Source: Solirubrobacter deserti (GTDB lineage Bacteria > Actinomycetota > Thermoleophilia > Solirubrobacterales > Solirubrobacteraceae). From it: a DNA stretch of 64,000 nt. Below the pieces are notes generated by a model, which saw nothing but the letters and a program-made list of their open reading frames with translations, was not told the DNA's origin and made no database searches. Each line of letters begins with the position of its first letter. The first letter of the stretch is position 1. The DNA lies in assembly GCF_027587175.1 (NCBI RefSeq), contig NZ_JAPCID010000047.1:1-64000 (forward strand), in the 5' to 3' direction. A program made the translations under genes and the position numbers. Positions 22,531 to 30,831 of the stretch are shown here, piece by piece.

Positions 22531-23655
22531 TCACGGCAGCGGCGCGCCGGTCTCGACGAGCCGGCGTCCGTCCTTGTGGTCCTCGTCGCGCTGATGGGTG
22601 AGCACGCCGACGGTTCGGCCCCCGGCGCCGTACCAGATCGTCCACGCGTCCCCGCCGTGGTCGACGACGCGGGTCTCGTCAAACCCATCGCCCCACCCGA
22701 CGTACTTGAGCGTGTGCTCGCCGATCGTCGACCAGAAGCCGGGCGCGACGTCCCAGTTGGCCTCGGTGTCGCCCGCGATCGCGCGGCCCGCGATCTCGCC
22801 CGTCTTGAGCGCCTCGCCCCAGTGCTCGACCGCGAGGTGGCGCCCCGCCTGCTCGTTGAACGCGTACGCGATATCACCCGCCGCGTACACGCCTTCGGCG
22901 CTCGTGCGCATCTGGGCGTCGACCACGATGCGCCCGTCCTCCACGTTGAGTCCCGCGCTTTCGGCGAGGCCGGTGCGCGGGACCACGCCGCCCGCCATCA
23001 GCACCAGATCAGCGGCGTCCTCCGTGAGCTGTCGGACGGGATCGCCGAGCTTGAGCGTGACGTTGAGCGCCTCGAGCCAGCGCGCGATGCGCCGGCCCGC
23101 CTCCTCGCCGAGCCGGGACGCGTGCGGGAGGTTCTCGTCGGACTGGAGCGTCACATTCACGCCGCGCATCGCCAGTGACGCGGCGGCCTCGCACCCGATG
23201 AAGCCGGAGCCGACCACGAGCGCGGTCTCGGCCCGCTCTGCCCGGTCGCGCAGCACCCGCGCCGTGGCCAGCGTGCGCAGGAGCAGCACCCACTCCTCCG
23301 TCGCGCCGGGGACCGGCAGGACGCAGGGCTCGGCGCCGGTCGCGAGCACGCAGGCGTCGTAGCCGACGGTGTCGCCGGAGCCGAGCGTGAGCGTGCGCGC
23401 GCCGGGGCCGAGCGTCGCGACCTCGCCGCCCAGGCGCACCGTCACGCCGTGGTTCTCGTACCAGGCCGCGTCCTCGATCGGCAGGCGCGCCTCGTCGAGC
23501 TCCCCGCGCAGGAAGTCCTTCGACAGCGGCGGACGCCGGTAGGGGAGGACCAGCTCCGGGGTGAACAGGGTGACGTCGCCGTCACCGCCGGCGTCCCGGT
23601 AGCCGCGCGCGGCGGCGAGCGCGGCCGGGCCGCCGCCGACGATCACCAGCCGCAT
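22531..23655 (-). CDS. NAD(P)/FAD-dependent ferredoxin-reductase-like oxidoreductase
   Basis: A 374-residue two-dinucleotide-fold flavoprotein like rubredoxin/putidaredoxin reductases. FAD-binding VIVGGGPAALAAARG is at the N-terminus, then LPYRRPPLSKDFLRG, the NAD(P) fold LVVGSGFIGCEAAASL near 155-170, and the second FAD motif EGVYAAGDIAY. It would pass electrons from NAD(P)H to a small ferredoxin or monooxygenase partner, none of which is nearby. Length is slightly below the family's usual 390-410 because the C-terminal domain is short. Monocistronic and divergent from the M28 peptidase gene. Confidence 0.88.
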   Translation of the reverse strand: MRLVIVGGGPAALAAARGYRDAGGDGDVTLFTPELVLPYRRPPLSKDFLRGELDEARLPIEDAAWYENHGVTVRLGGEVATLGPGARTLTLGSGDTVGYDACVLATGAEPCVLPVPGATEEWVLLLRTLATARVLRDRAERAETALVVGSGFIGCEAAASLAMRGVNVTLQSDENLPHASRLGEEAGRRIARWLEALNVTLKLGDPVRQLTEDAADLVLMAGGVVPRTGLAESAGLNVEDGRIVVDAQMRTSAEGVYAAGDIAYAFNEQAGRHLAVEHWGEALKTGEIAGRAIAGDTEANWDVAPGFWSTIGEHTLKYVGWGDGFDETRVVDHGGDAWTIWYGAGGRTVGVLTHQRDEDHKDGRRLVETGAPLP

Positions 23656-23825
23656 CCATGGAAGCGGTCGAGGGCGTACGTCGCGGTGGGTCGCCGCCGG
23701 TGCACGCCCACCAGTGTGCCTGAATGCGCGCGAACGTCGCGTTTCGCACTACTCTCCTATCCAGCGTCGTCGTGCAGGGGTGTTCGCGGCGCTCATTGGA
23801 AACCCTCAAACGGGAGATTGAGGAC

Positions 23826-25346
23826 ATGTCTCATCGCAGAGCGCTCATCCTGGGCGCGCTTGCGGCATCGTTGTGCGCGCCCTCTACGGCGTTCGGCCTC
23901 GACGAGGTCAACTCCAAGAAGCTGCGTGACGCCGTCACCGTCAACGGCATCCTCCAGCACGAGCGCGCGTTCCAGGCGATCGCCAACGCCAACGACGGAA
24001 CCCGAGCGTCGGGGACGCCGGGCTACGAGGCGTCGATCCAGTACGTCAAGCAGCGCCTGGTCAGGGCCGGCTACCGCGTGCGCGAGCAGGAGTTCACGTT
24101 CCCGTTCTTCCGGGAGCTCGCACCCGCGGTCGCGTCGCAGGTCTCGCCGACCCCGAAGGACTACACCGTCGACACGTTCGAGTACTCGGGCAGCGGTGAC
24201 GTCACCGCCAAGCTCCAGGCGGTGCGCGGCATCACGATCCCGCCGCCCGCCGAGCCGGGCACGACCCCCGCGGGGTGCACGGCCGCCGACTTCACCGGCT
24301 TCACGGCCGGCAACATCGCGCTCATCCAGCGCGGCACGTGCGACTTCGGCCTCAAGGCCCGGAACGCCAAGGCCGCCGGAGCGGTCGGCGTGATCATCTT
24401 CAACGAGGGCCAGGAAGGGCGCACCGGCCTGCCGGCCGGCACGCTCGGCGAGCCGATCGACATCCCCGTTGTCGGGATGACGTTCGAGGACGGCGCCGCG
24501 CTCTACCAGCAGCTCCAGGGCGCTGAGGTCACGATGCACATCACGACCTCCACCGAGGCCGATCTCGACGCCACCACCAAGAACCTGATCGCCGACACCC
24601 GTGAGGGCAACGCGGACGAGACCGTCGTCGTCGGCGCGCACTTGGACAGCGTCGTCGAAGGGCCGGGTATCAACGACAACGGCTCCGGCAGCGCCGGCAT
24701 CCTCGAGATCGCCGAGGCCATGAGCGAGCAGAACATCAAGCCCCGCCGCGCCGTGCGTTTCGCGTTCTTCGGCGCCGAGGAGTCCGGCCTGCTGGGCTCC
24801 GAGCACTACGTCTCGACCTTGCCCGCGAACCAGCTGGGCCAGATCTACGCGAACCTGAACTTCGACATGATCGGTTCGCCCAACTACGTCCGCTTCGTCT
24901 ACGACGGCGACGGAAGCGACAGCGAGCCGGCCGGTCCTCCCGGCTCGGGCGAGATCGAGAGCATCTTTACGCGCTACTTCGCGTCGCAGGGCCTGGCGTC
25001 CGAGCCGACCGAGTTCAGCGGCCGGTCCGACTACGGCCCGTTCATCGCCGTCGGCATCCCCGCCGGCGGGTTGTTCACCGGCGCGGAGGGCGTCAAGACC
25101 CCCGAGCAGGCCGCGATCTACGGCGGCACCGCCGGCGAGTGGTACGACCCCTGTTACCACCAGGCGTGCGACACGATGAACCACCTCAATGTGAACGCGC
25201 TCAACGAGATGGGCGACGCCGCCGCGCACGCGACCCTGGTGCTGGCCAAGTCGAGGACCGGGCTCTTCCCGGACGGTTCCCGCAAGGCCGCCCGCGACAA
25301 GTCCAAGGCCAAGAAGTTCGACTTGCACTCACACGCCGCTCGCTGA
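23826..25346 (+). CDS. secreted M28 family aminopeptidase with PA domain
   Basis: A 506-residue exported zinc peptidase. ATG 23826 gives a clean signal peptide (RRALILGALAASLCAPSTAFG) after a GAGGAC ribosome-binding region; an upstream in-frame ATG exists but adds no signal. A PA insertion (about 110-245, with NIALIQRGTCDFGLKARNA) precedes the M28 core: VVVGAHLDSV, INDNGSGSAGILE, FAFFGAEESGLLGSEHYV, NFDMIGSPNY, SDYGPFIAVGIPAGGLF and CYHQACDTM supply the two-zinc ligands and catalytic Glu. It probably trims peptides outside the cell. A paralogue lies at 36111-37697. The C-terminal tail is Lys-rich. Confidence 0.92.
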   Translation: MSHRRALILGALAASLCAPSTAFGLDEVNSKKLRDAVTVNGILQHERAFQAIANANDGTRASGTPGYEASIQYVKQRLVRAGYRVREQEFTFPFFRELAPAVASQVSPTPKDYTVDTFEYSGSGDVTAKLQAVRGITIPPPAEPGTTPAGCTAADFTGFTAGNIALIQRGTCDFGLKARNAKAAGAVGVIIFNEGQEGRTGLPAGTLGEPIDIPVVGMTFEDGAALYQQLQGAEVTMHITTSTEADLDATTKNLIADTREGNADETVVVGAHLDSVVEGPGINDNGSGSAGILEIAEAMSEQNIKPRRAVRFAFFGAEESGLLGSEHYVSTLPANQLGQIYANLNFDMIGSPNYVRFVYDGDGSDSEPAGPPGSGEIESIFTRYFASQGLASEPTEFSGRSDYGPFIAVGIPAGGLFTGAEGVKTPEQAAIYGGTAGEWYDPCYHQACDTMNHLNVNALNEMGDAAAHATLVLAKSRTGLFPDGSRKAARDKSKAKKFDLHSHAAR

Positions 25347-25491
25347 GCGACCGGCTGATCCGCTCGCGGCCCATCCGGGCCACGAGCGGGTCGAGCGGGT
25401 GCAGCGACCCGGGTTCGATTCCCCGCTCCCGTCTGCTCCGACCAACTCGCCGCGGACCCTGGCGTTCACACCGCTAGACTGCCCAGCGCTT

Positions 25492-25565
25492 GGTGGGCGT
25501 AGCTCAGTTGGTAGAGCTCCGGGTTGTGGTCCCGGCGGCCGCGGGTTCGAGTCCCGTCGCTCACC
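25492..25565 (+). tRNA. tRNA-His (anticodon GTG)
   Basis: A full cloverleaf can be drawn by eye: 7-bp acceptor (25493-25499 with 25558-25564), D-arm GCTC/GAGC, anticodon stem CCGGG/CCCGG with loop TTGTGGT (anticodon GTG), and T-arm with loop TTCGAGT. An extra G at 25492 can pair with C at 25565, the identity feature of histidine tRNAs. CCA is not encoded. A perfect 8-bp hairpin follows at once. Its 3' half is the likely integration site of the island to the right. Confidence 0.93.
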
Positions 25566-25570
25566 CCTCA
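25525..25570 (+). repeat. left direct repeat (att-like), 3' half of tRNA-His
   Basis: These 46 bp, from the anticodon loop through five bases past the tRNA, recur in the same orientation at 35949-35994 with 43 of 46 identical. A direct repeat that covers a tRNA 3' end and flanks about 10 kb of mixed-origin DNA is the classic product of tyrosine-recombinase integration at a tRNA gene. Here the intact tRNA is kept on the left. No integrase gene is seen between the repeats. Confidence 0.7.
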
Positions 25571-25593
25571 GAAACCCCTGCAAACGGGGTTTC
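25571..25593 (+). terminator. hairpin terminator after tRNA-His
   Basis: A perfect 8-bp stem (GAAACCCC at 25571-25578 with GGGGTTTC at 25586-25593) with a 7-nt loop starts immediately after the att-like repeat. There is no long T-tract, but position and strength suggest transcription termination or 3'-end definition for the tRNA. Confidence 0.7.
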
Positions 25594-25826
25594 CTGCGTT
25601 AAAGGGGGACCGGTCGGTCCGCCGCGATGGGGTCCGAACGGGGACCGTTTCTGATGCAACTACCGCCGGGACCCGGGCCGAAGCAGAGGGTGCTGAGCCC
25701 TCGACACGTTCCGCGGGGATGAGGCCGACCTCAACCTGGCCCTCAATGCGGACCTGACGAAGACGACCCGCGGGGGGCGTGCCAGGTTCGCCCGCGGGGT
25801 GTTGAGAGACCTCCCACGCTGTGTAG

Positions 25827-25855
25827 TTGACAGGTTCCCGGGGGACGTCTACTGT
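25827..25855 (+). promoter_or_regulatory. sigma-70-type promoter of the island M28 peptidase
   Basis: A consensus -35 TTGACA (25827-25832) is followed after 17 bp by TACTGT (25850-25855), a fair -10. The leader before ATG 25923 contains a perfect 12-bp palindrome (GTCTCCGGAGAC) and a 7-bp stem (CGCAGAA/TTCTGCG), then a strong GGAGG ribosome-binding site. Apart from the tRNA, its hairpin and this promoter, the 25347-25922 gap shows no gene. Confidence 0.55.
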
Positions 25856-25922
25856 CGGCGAGGGTCTCCGGAGACGCAGAAGGACTGGTTCTGCGCCGAC
25901 CGGCTACATCACGGAGGGGTCA

Positions 25923-28181
25923 ATGAAACACGCGCTACGGATGGCGACGGCGACAGCCGCCATTGGGGCGTTCGGCATCTTTGCCGGTCCTGCGACCGCG
26001 CAGACGCCAAAGCCGAGCTACTACGACGAGCTCGTCGGCAATCTCGACGCGGCCAACTCGTTCGAGACCGTCCGTCACCTCGCTGATGACATCGGCGGCC
26101 GCTTCTCTGGCACGCGCCAGGAGGACCAGGCCGCCGACTGGCTGAAGCAGCAGATGGACGGGTTCGGATATCAGACCAAGATCGACCAGTACCACGGGTC
26201 GGCGACGACTTCGTCGGGCGTGGTTCGCTCGCCGGACACCAAGCTGTATCCCGGTCCGACCTGGATCATGCGTGCCGCCGGCAACTCGCGGATGACCGGG
26301 TACGACAATCCGGTCAGCGGCGAGGTCATCTGGATCAACAACAGCGGTGCCAGCGCGGCTGACTTCCCGGCTTCGACCACCGGCAAGATCGCGGCGATCA
26401 ACAACGTCACGGGCGCGGCGCGTGACACGGCGGTCGTCAACGCTGTGGCAGCGGGCGCGATCGGCGTGATCAACATGGGCACCGGCGCGTCACCGCAGGG
26501 AGCGTTCACGCTCACCGCCCCGGCCGCCATCCCGGTGGTGTCCTCCGCCGACGTGCAGTCGGACACGATCAAGGAGCTCTTGTGCGCTCCGGGTCCTGAC
26601 GGCTCGGTGTTTGCCCCGCACGCGGGCGGTACCGTCGGGCCGACGCAGAACGGCCCCTGGTGCGCCGAGCAGAAGAAGTTGACGCTGACGATCGCAACCG
26701 AGACCGTCACCGCCAACGCGGCGGCCACCGTTGACGCTCCCGGCCTGTCGACTCGCGCGGTGATCACCGCGGAGAAGCAGGCGGTCGGCGATGTCTTCGA
26801 CACGGCGCCGATCGTCGGCATGGGTGGTCACATCGACTCGACGTTCGGCTCGCCGGGCGCGCATGACGACGCCACTGGTCAGGGCATCTGGCTGGAAGTC
26901 GCGCGCGTCATGAAGAACGTGCCGCTCGACAAGGAGATCCGCTTCGGCGGCTTCGGCGGCGAGGAGCAGGGCCTGACCGGTTCCACCGCGTGGGGCAACG
27001 ATCACCTCTATGTCAGCTCTGATCACGACAACAACCCGCTGACGTCGAACCAGGTCGCCACCCCGCGTACGCAGAGCGCTGAGGCCAAGCGCTACATCGG
27101 CCAGTGGCAGATGGACATGACCGGCACGACTTTCGCTCCCGCCAAGCTGTGGGCGCTGACGGTCGACGGCAGGCCCAACCGCGTGACCGACGAGGCGTTC
27201 AAAGCCGCTCAGCGCAGCGGCATCACGACCGGTCCCGGCGGCTACTTCGATCAGTGCAAGCTGTCGCAGTCCGACCACGTGCCGTTCCACAACGCCGGCA
27301 TCCCGGCGGCGCTGTTCATCCATCTCGATTACCGCAAGGCGCCCAGCGGCCTGTGCGCGACCGGTACCGGCTCGAATTGCACCGGTTGCAGCTACAACAT
27401 CGAGCCCGTGTACCACACGGCGCGTGACGCGATGGACAACGTCTCGCAGGTCTACCTGCAGGAGCAGCTCGACGTCATCGGCGCCTCCTACATCTGGAAC
27501 GCGCTCAACAAGGTCGACGTCAACGTCACCAACGGTTCCGGTCAGCCATCACCCGGGGCGAGAGTGCTCGCCGACTGCGGCGACGGCGTGCGTGACTTCG
27601 GCGCCACCGACTCGGCCGGCTACCTCGAGGTCCGCGTCCCGCACGCCACCTGCGATTTCAAGGTCGCCAACGGCACGGCCACCGGCCTCGCCGATGACGT
27701 CGCGGTGACCGGCGATCGCGCGCTGGCGGTCTCGATGACGAGCGCCGACGGCACTGTGGCCGGATCGGTCCCGGCGTCGCTGTCGCTGTCGCTGGGCACG
27801 CCGGCCCCGTTCCAGCCGTTCGTGCCGGGTGTGGGCGCCACCTACGAGGCGTCGGCCCTGGCGAACGTGACCTCGTCGGCCGGCGAAGCGGTGCTCTCGG
27901 TCGCCGACCCGAGCACGGACCACACCGGCCACCTGGTCAACGGCGCGTTCTTCCTGCCGCAGCCGCTGCAGGCCCGCGCTCGCAACGCCGCCAACACCGG
28001 CACCGCGTACAAGACCATCGGCTCCAGCGCCTCGCCGCTGAACCTGCTGGCCTACAGCGGCCCGGTGTCCAATGACACCGTGACGCTCGGCTTCAGCCAG
28101 CTGATCAACTCGAATGACGCGCTGCGCACGGGTGCCTACAGCAAGACGCTGACCTTCACGCTCAGCACCACCAACCCGTAG
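25923..28181 (+). CDS. secreted M28 family peptidase with C-terminal surface-type domain
   Basis: A 752-residue exported peptidase. ATG 25923 follows GGAGG by a normal gap and gives a signal peptide (ATAAIGAFGIFAGPATA). The M28 core shows GMGGHIDSTFGSPGAHDDATG, FGGFGGEEQGLTGSTAWG, SDHVPFHNAGIPAALF and VYHTARDAMDN, supplying zinc ligands and the catalytic Glu. A small Ig-like region (about 545-605) precedes a C-terminal domain (about 609-752) starting GSVPASLSLSLG and ending TFTLSTTNP. Nearly the same domain ends the unrelated glycosidase at 59368-62955, so it is probably an export or cell-surface module. The nearest M28 subfamily differs from the PA-type paralogues on either side. Confidence 0.88.
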   Translation: MKHALRMATATAAIGAFGIFAGPATAQTPKPSYYDELVGNLDAANSFETVRHLADDIGGRFSGTRQEDQAADWLKQQMDGFGYQTKIDQYHGSATTSSGVVRSPDTKLYPGPTWIMRAAGNSRMTGYDNPVSGEVIWINNSGASAADFPASTTGKIAAINNVTGAARDTAVVNAVAAGAIGVINMGTGASPQGAFTLTAPAAIPVVSSADVQSDTIKELLCAPGPDGSVFAPHAGGTVGPTQNGPWCAEQKKLTLTIATETVTANAAATVDAPGLSTRAVITAEKQAVGDVFDTAPIVGMGGHIDSTFGSPGAHDDATGQGIWLEVARVMKNVPLDKEIRFGGFGGEEQGLTGSTAWGNDHLYVSSDHDNNPLTSNQVATPRTQSAEAKRYIGQWQMDMTGTTFAPAKLWALTVDGRPNRVTDEAFKAAQRSGITTGPGGYFDQCKLSQSDHVPFHNAGIPAALFIHLDYRKAPSGLCATGTGSNCTGCSYNIEPVYHTARDAMDNVSQVYLQEQLDVIGASYIWNALNKVDVNVTNGSGQPSPGARVLADCGDGVRDFGATDSAGYLEVRVPHATCDFKVANGTATGLADDVAVTGDRALAVSMTSADGTVAGSVPASLSLSLGTPAPFQPFVPGVGATYEASALANVTSSAGEAVLSVADPSTDHTGHLVNGAFFLPQPLQARARNAANTGTAYKTIGSSASPLNLLAYSGPVSNDTVTLGFSQLINSNDALRTGAYSKTLTFTLSTTNP

Positions 28182-28186
28182 TAGAC

Positions 28187-28229
28187 GGCGGGAAGGAGGG
28201 GCGGCGCCTCATCGCCGCTCCTCCCCGCC
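28187..28229. terminator. GC-rich hairpin between convergent genes
   Basis: Just past the peptidase stop, the arms GGCGGGAAGGAGGGGCGGCG (28187-28206) and 28213-28229 pair almost completely with small bulges, closing a 6-nt loop. It lies between the convergent peptidase gene and the decayed permease, so it could terminate both. Confidence 0.65.
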
Positions 28230-28231
28230 TC

Positions 28232-28580
28232 CTACTCGTACTGCAGGGCGTTGAGCACGTCCCGGCGGCGATCGCCACCGTCGTGAACACGGCGAGCTCC
28301 GCCAGCGGGCAGGCAGCTCCAGGCAGACCCGTCCTTCGGAGCGCCTGGGTGATCAAACCGCCGGGACGGGCCGAGCGGGATGCCCATCGCGGCCCCGTTC
28401 AGCGCGGTGATGCTGCTCTCCTGGCGGATCGTGCGCGCGCCTGTCGACGTGTCATGCCTACGCGCGCAGCATCCCGAGCTCACGCGTGCGCTCGTGGACG
28501 GCCAGCACGCGCGTGTTGACGAGCCCAAACAGACTCACGGCGAACTCGGAGACCGTCGCGCCGATCAGCCATTTCGTAAC
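28232..28580 (-). pseudogene. decayed FtsX/MacB-type ABC permease, C-terminal remnant
   Basis: The reverse strand reads as the tail of an FtsX-like permease in broken frames: WLIGATVSEFAVSLFGLVNT then RVLAVHERTRELGMLRA, the characteristic pre-membrane motif, runs into a stop; after a shift of frame, MTRRQARTIRQESSITALNG and AAMGIPLG continue, then after more damage PLAELAVFTTVAIAAG and the family's usual ending DVLNALQYE. At least two frame changes and loss of the rest of the gene make it a pseudogene. No ATPase partner remains. Confidence 0.75.
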
Positions 28581-29110
28581 GAGCCGATCGCCGGCGCCCC
28601 GTTTGGAGCAGCCTGGTCGTCAGGCACGCGAATGTCCGGCGCGGGATCAGCTCGTCGACGCAGGGTGGCAGCCACGAGCATTGCCCTACAGCGCGATCCG
28701 ATCAACCTCCCCGGCGGCGCCCTTGCGCAGGTCGCGAGACCTGGCCGGCGGCAGCAAGGCTTGACGTGCAGTACCGGCGAGGGTTCTGGGTGCTGAGTCG
28801 TCACAACGCCAGTCGGAAGTAGAGCTTTTCGCGGATTTCACCACTTCGCCGCCGGCCGTAGTCGGCGCTGCTCCGTTGCATGGAAACCAGCAGTCACGCT
28901 GGCCGGCTTATCCGGAACAGCGCGGACTGCGTAATCCGGGTTTGCTCGTCATCGTTCCGGCCAGGGCGCGGTATCCCGAATCAACCCTTTCGCCCCCAGC
29001 AGTCGTCTCGCGTGGCGCGCCCTCGTTGTCCGCCGTTAGTCCGTGCCGTGTCCGGGCGGACGACCGGCGCAGAGGAGGACGCCGTACCGACCTCTATCAC
29101 TAAGTTGGTC
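28581..29110. other. gene-free, low-conservation stretch inside the island
   Basis: About 530 bp with mixed base composition, somewhat lower in GC than the flanking core genes. All open frames are short, lack codon bias and show no recognisable motif. It could hold unrecognisable remnants of mobile DNA; I see no repeat, integrase or transposase motif in it. Confidence 0.5.
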
Positions 29111-29140
29111 TTGAACACTCCGCCCCTGACGGGATAGGGT
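29111..29140 (+). promoter_or_regulatory. putative promoter of the three-gene cassette
   Basis: TTGAAC (29111-29116), an 18-bp spacer and TAGGGT (29135-29140) lie immediately before ATG 29147. With the -10 ending six bases before the ATG, the transcript would be essentially leaderless, which is common in actinobacteria. No clear ribosome-binding site is present, consistent with this. The assignment rests on sequence resemblance only. Confidence 0.4.
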
Positions 29141-29146
29141 CACGCA

Positions 29147-29854
29147 ATGTGGCTCCGCTACGCACGGTACGCGGGCGGCGTCGTCGCCGTAAGCGTCGCG
29201 CTGAACCTTGTGGCGAGCTGGCTGGAGGTGTCGTGGGCGCCAGCGAAGCGGGTGTCCGTCGCTCTCGTCGGACTCGGGCTGCTTGCCGTTGGGCTCGTGC
29301 AAGGGATACGCAGCGTCTACAGTTGGCTACGTGGTGGGCGATACGCGGTCGAGGCCATAGTCCTCGACGAGCAGCATCACCTCATGCTGTACTGGCACCA
29401 CTTCCATCAGCGGTTTCTTCCGCCGGGCGGACGTATGGGCCGGCTGGAGCTACCCCACATCGCCATCAGGCACCGTCTTGCCGAGCGCGTCGGTCTTAGC
29501 GACTCTCAATACGAATTTGATCCCCGCTTTCAGGCGGTGGACGTCAGGGAATCGCCCTTTCTCGGTCGCGTCCGTCGAGTGCCAGCACCCTTCTTAGTGC
29601 AGGTCGAAAGCCACAATCAACGGCGTTTGGTCCGGCTCCATTACGACTTCATCTACGTTCTTCGGACACTAGGCCCGTATCAGCCACCACCCAGCGCAGA
29701 CGTCGTCTGGACGAACGTGTGCTTCGTGGACCTCGCGACGCTCGAGAACATGGTGCAGAACGCCGAGACGTTCCCGGACGTTCTAGATGCGTACAAGCGC
29801 GTGCTTCGGGTCCTGACCGGTCCACACGTCCACGGGGAGCCAGGCGCATCGTGA
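29147..29854 (+). CDS. membrane-anchored Nudix-like protein
   Basis: A 235-residue protein: two hydrophobic segments (about 8-27 and 35-55), then a Nudix-like domain. Residues YAVEAIVLDEQHHLMLYW and RFLPPGGRMGRLELPHIAIR align with the Nudix strand-loop and box start (GGx5E), but the box helix reads HRLAERVGL instead of the usual REUxEExGU, so several metal-binding acidic residues are missing and catalysis may be lost or altered. Base composition is clearly less GC-rich than the core genes. It is the first gene of a tight cassette; its stop overlaps the GTG of the radical SAM gene. A nucleotide-linked ligand is a reasonable but unproven guess. Confidence 0.65.
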   Translation: MWLRYARYAGGVVAVSVALNLVASWLEVSWAPAKRVSVALVGLGLLAVGLVQGIRSVYSWLRGGRYAVEAIVLDEQHHLMLYWHHFHQRFLPPGGRMGRLELPHIAIRHRLAERVGLSDSQYEFDPRFQAVDVRESPFLGRVRRVPAPFLVQVESHNQRRLVRLHYDFIYVLRTLGPYQPPPSADVVWTNVCFVDLATLENMVQNAETFPDVLDAYKRVLRVLTGPHVHGEPGAS

Positions 29855-30831
29855 TCCGCGTGCGTTTCGATCCGCGGCACAAGCTGGCGTCCAAAGACCC
29901 CATCCCGAGGGGCGTTGAGGTGGTCAACGACTCAGCTACGGTCGCGGCAGAGTCGGAAAAGGGCGTTTCCGCGTGGGCAATCGACAACCGCCTGAGGCCA
30001 CTCTTCGGCGAGAGATGGTCGGTTGCAACGGAGCGTCCGCTATTTCATCTCGTCTCAGTCGAGACGCAATCTGGCTGCAACTACTCCTGTCATTTCTGCG
30101 GGGTGGCGCGGACTGTTGACCCGCGCCCACCCGGCCAGATGAGTTGGCTGAACATCAACAAGATCGCCGACGAGCTCGGGGAGATCGACTATGACGGCCG
30201 AGTGGCACTGTTCGGGAACAATGAGCCGCTGCTGGACTCGAGGATTGTCGACATAGTCCGCACGTTTCGCAAGAGGGTCCCAGCCGCTGACATCAGGCTC
30301 CTGACGAACGGAGCGCTCTTGAACCCGGATCTTGCCGTCGCGCTGTTCCGTGCTGGGCTTGATTGCCTCGTAGTCAACAACTACACGGACGGAGTGCGGC
30401 TTACTCGCCGCGTCCGGGACCTCATCGCGGTGTCGGAGCGCTTCGCTTCGTATGATCTCCGGATCAGCGTCCGTGAGCGCGACGAAATCTTGACCAGTCG
30501 CGCCGGCACGGCCCCGAACAAACCGCAGCCAGCAGGACCGGCACGAGGGTTCTGCGCCTTACCGTTTACCGACCTCCACGTCTCCTACACCGGTGACGTC
30601 AATCTGTGTTGCTTTGATGCGCACAACCGGTCGTCGTTGGGGAGTCTTGCAACACAAGACCTATTGCAGATCTGGAACTCAGCTGCGTTCACCGCTCATC
30701 GAGAACGACTCCTGCTAGGCGATCGTTCAGGCTTCCCGCTGTGTGCGGCGTGTGACTTCGACGGCTTCCGTTCCCCCACGCGCAGCGATCCGCCCATGAT
30801 CCGTGCCGACCTTGTGGGCCTCGATGAGTAG
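29851..30831 (+). CDS. radical SAM/SPASM domain protein
   Basis: A 326-residue protein starting at GTG 29851, overlapping the previous stop (GTGA). The radical SAM cluster motif CNYSCHFC (CxxxCxxC) lies about 75-82, followed by the TIM-barrel pattern with FGNNEPLLD (the GGE-like strand) and RLLTNGALL. The C-terminal part has FCALPFTDLHV, GDVNLCCFDAHN, LQIWNS and CAACDFDGF, the cysteine set of a SPASM-type auxiliary Fe-S region. Such enzymes modify peptides, sugars or nucleotides by radical chemistry. No short precursor peptide is visible next to it, arguing against a standard RiPP cluster. Composition matches its two cassette partners. Confidence 0.85.
   Translation: MIRVRFDPRHKLASKDPIPRGVEVVNDSATVAAESEKGVSAWAIDNRLRPLFGERWSVATERPLFHLVSVETQSGCNYSCHFCGVARTVDPRPPGQMSWLNINKIADELGEIDYDGRVALFGNNEPLLDSRIVDIVRTFRKRVPAADIRLLTNGALLNPDLAVALFRAGLDCLVVNNYTDGVRLTRRVRDLIAVSERFASYDLRISVRERDEILTSRAGTAPNKPQPAGPARGFCALPFTDLHVSYTGDVNLCCFDAHNRSSLGSLATQDLLQIWNSAAFTAHRERLLLGDRSGFPLCAACDFDGFRSPTRSDPPMIRADLVGLDE

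Noticed and set aside
25329-25583. Minus-strand frame containing RRDSNPRPPGPQPGALPTELRP
   Set aside because: This is the well-known spurious peptide produced by translating the antisense strand of tRNA genes; it overlaps the tRNA-His.
29851-30831. Viperin-like or RiPP-maturase identity of the radical SAM gene
   Set aside because: It has a SPASM-type cysteine tail, unlike viperins, and no short precursor peptide gene is adjacent; the specific reaction is left open.
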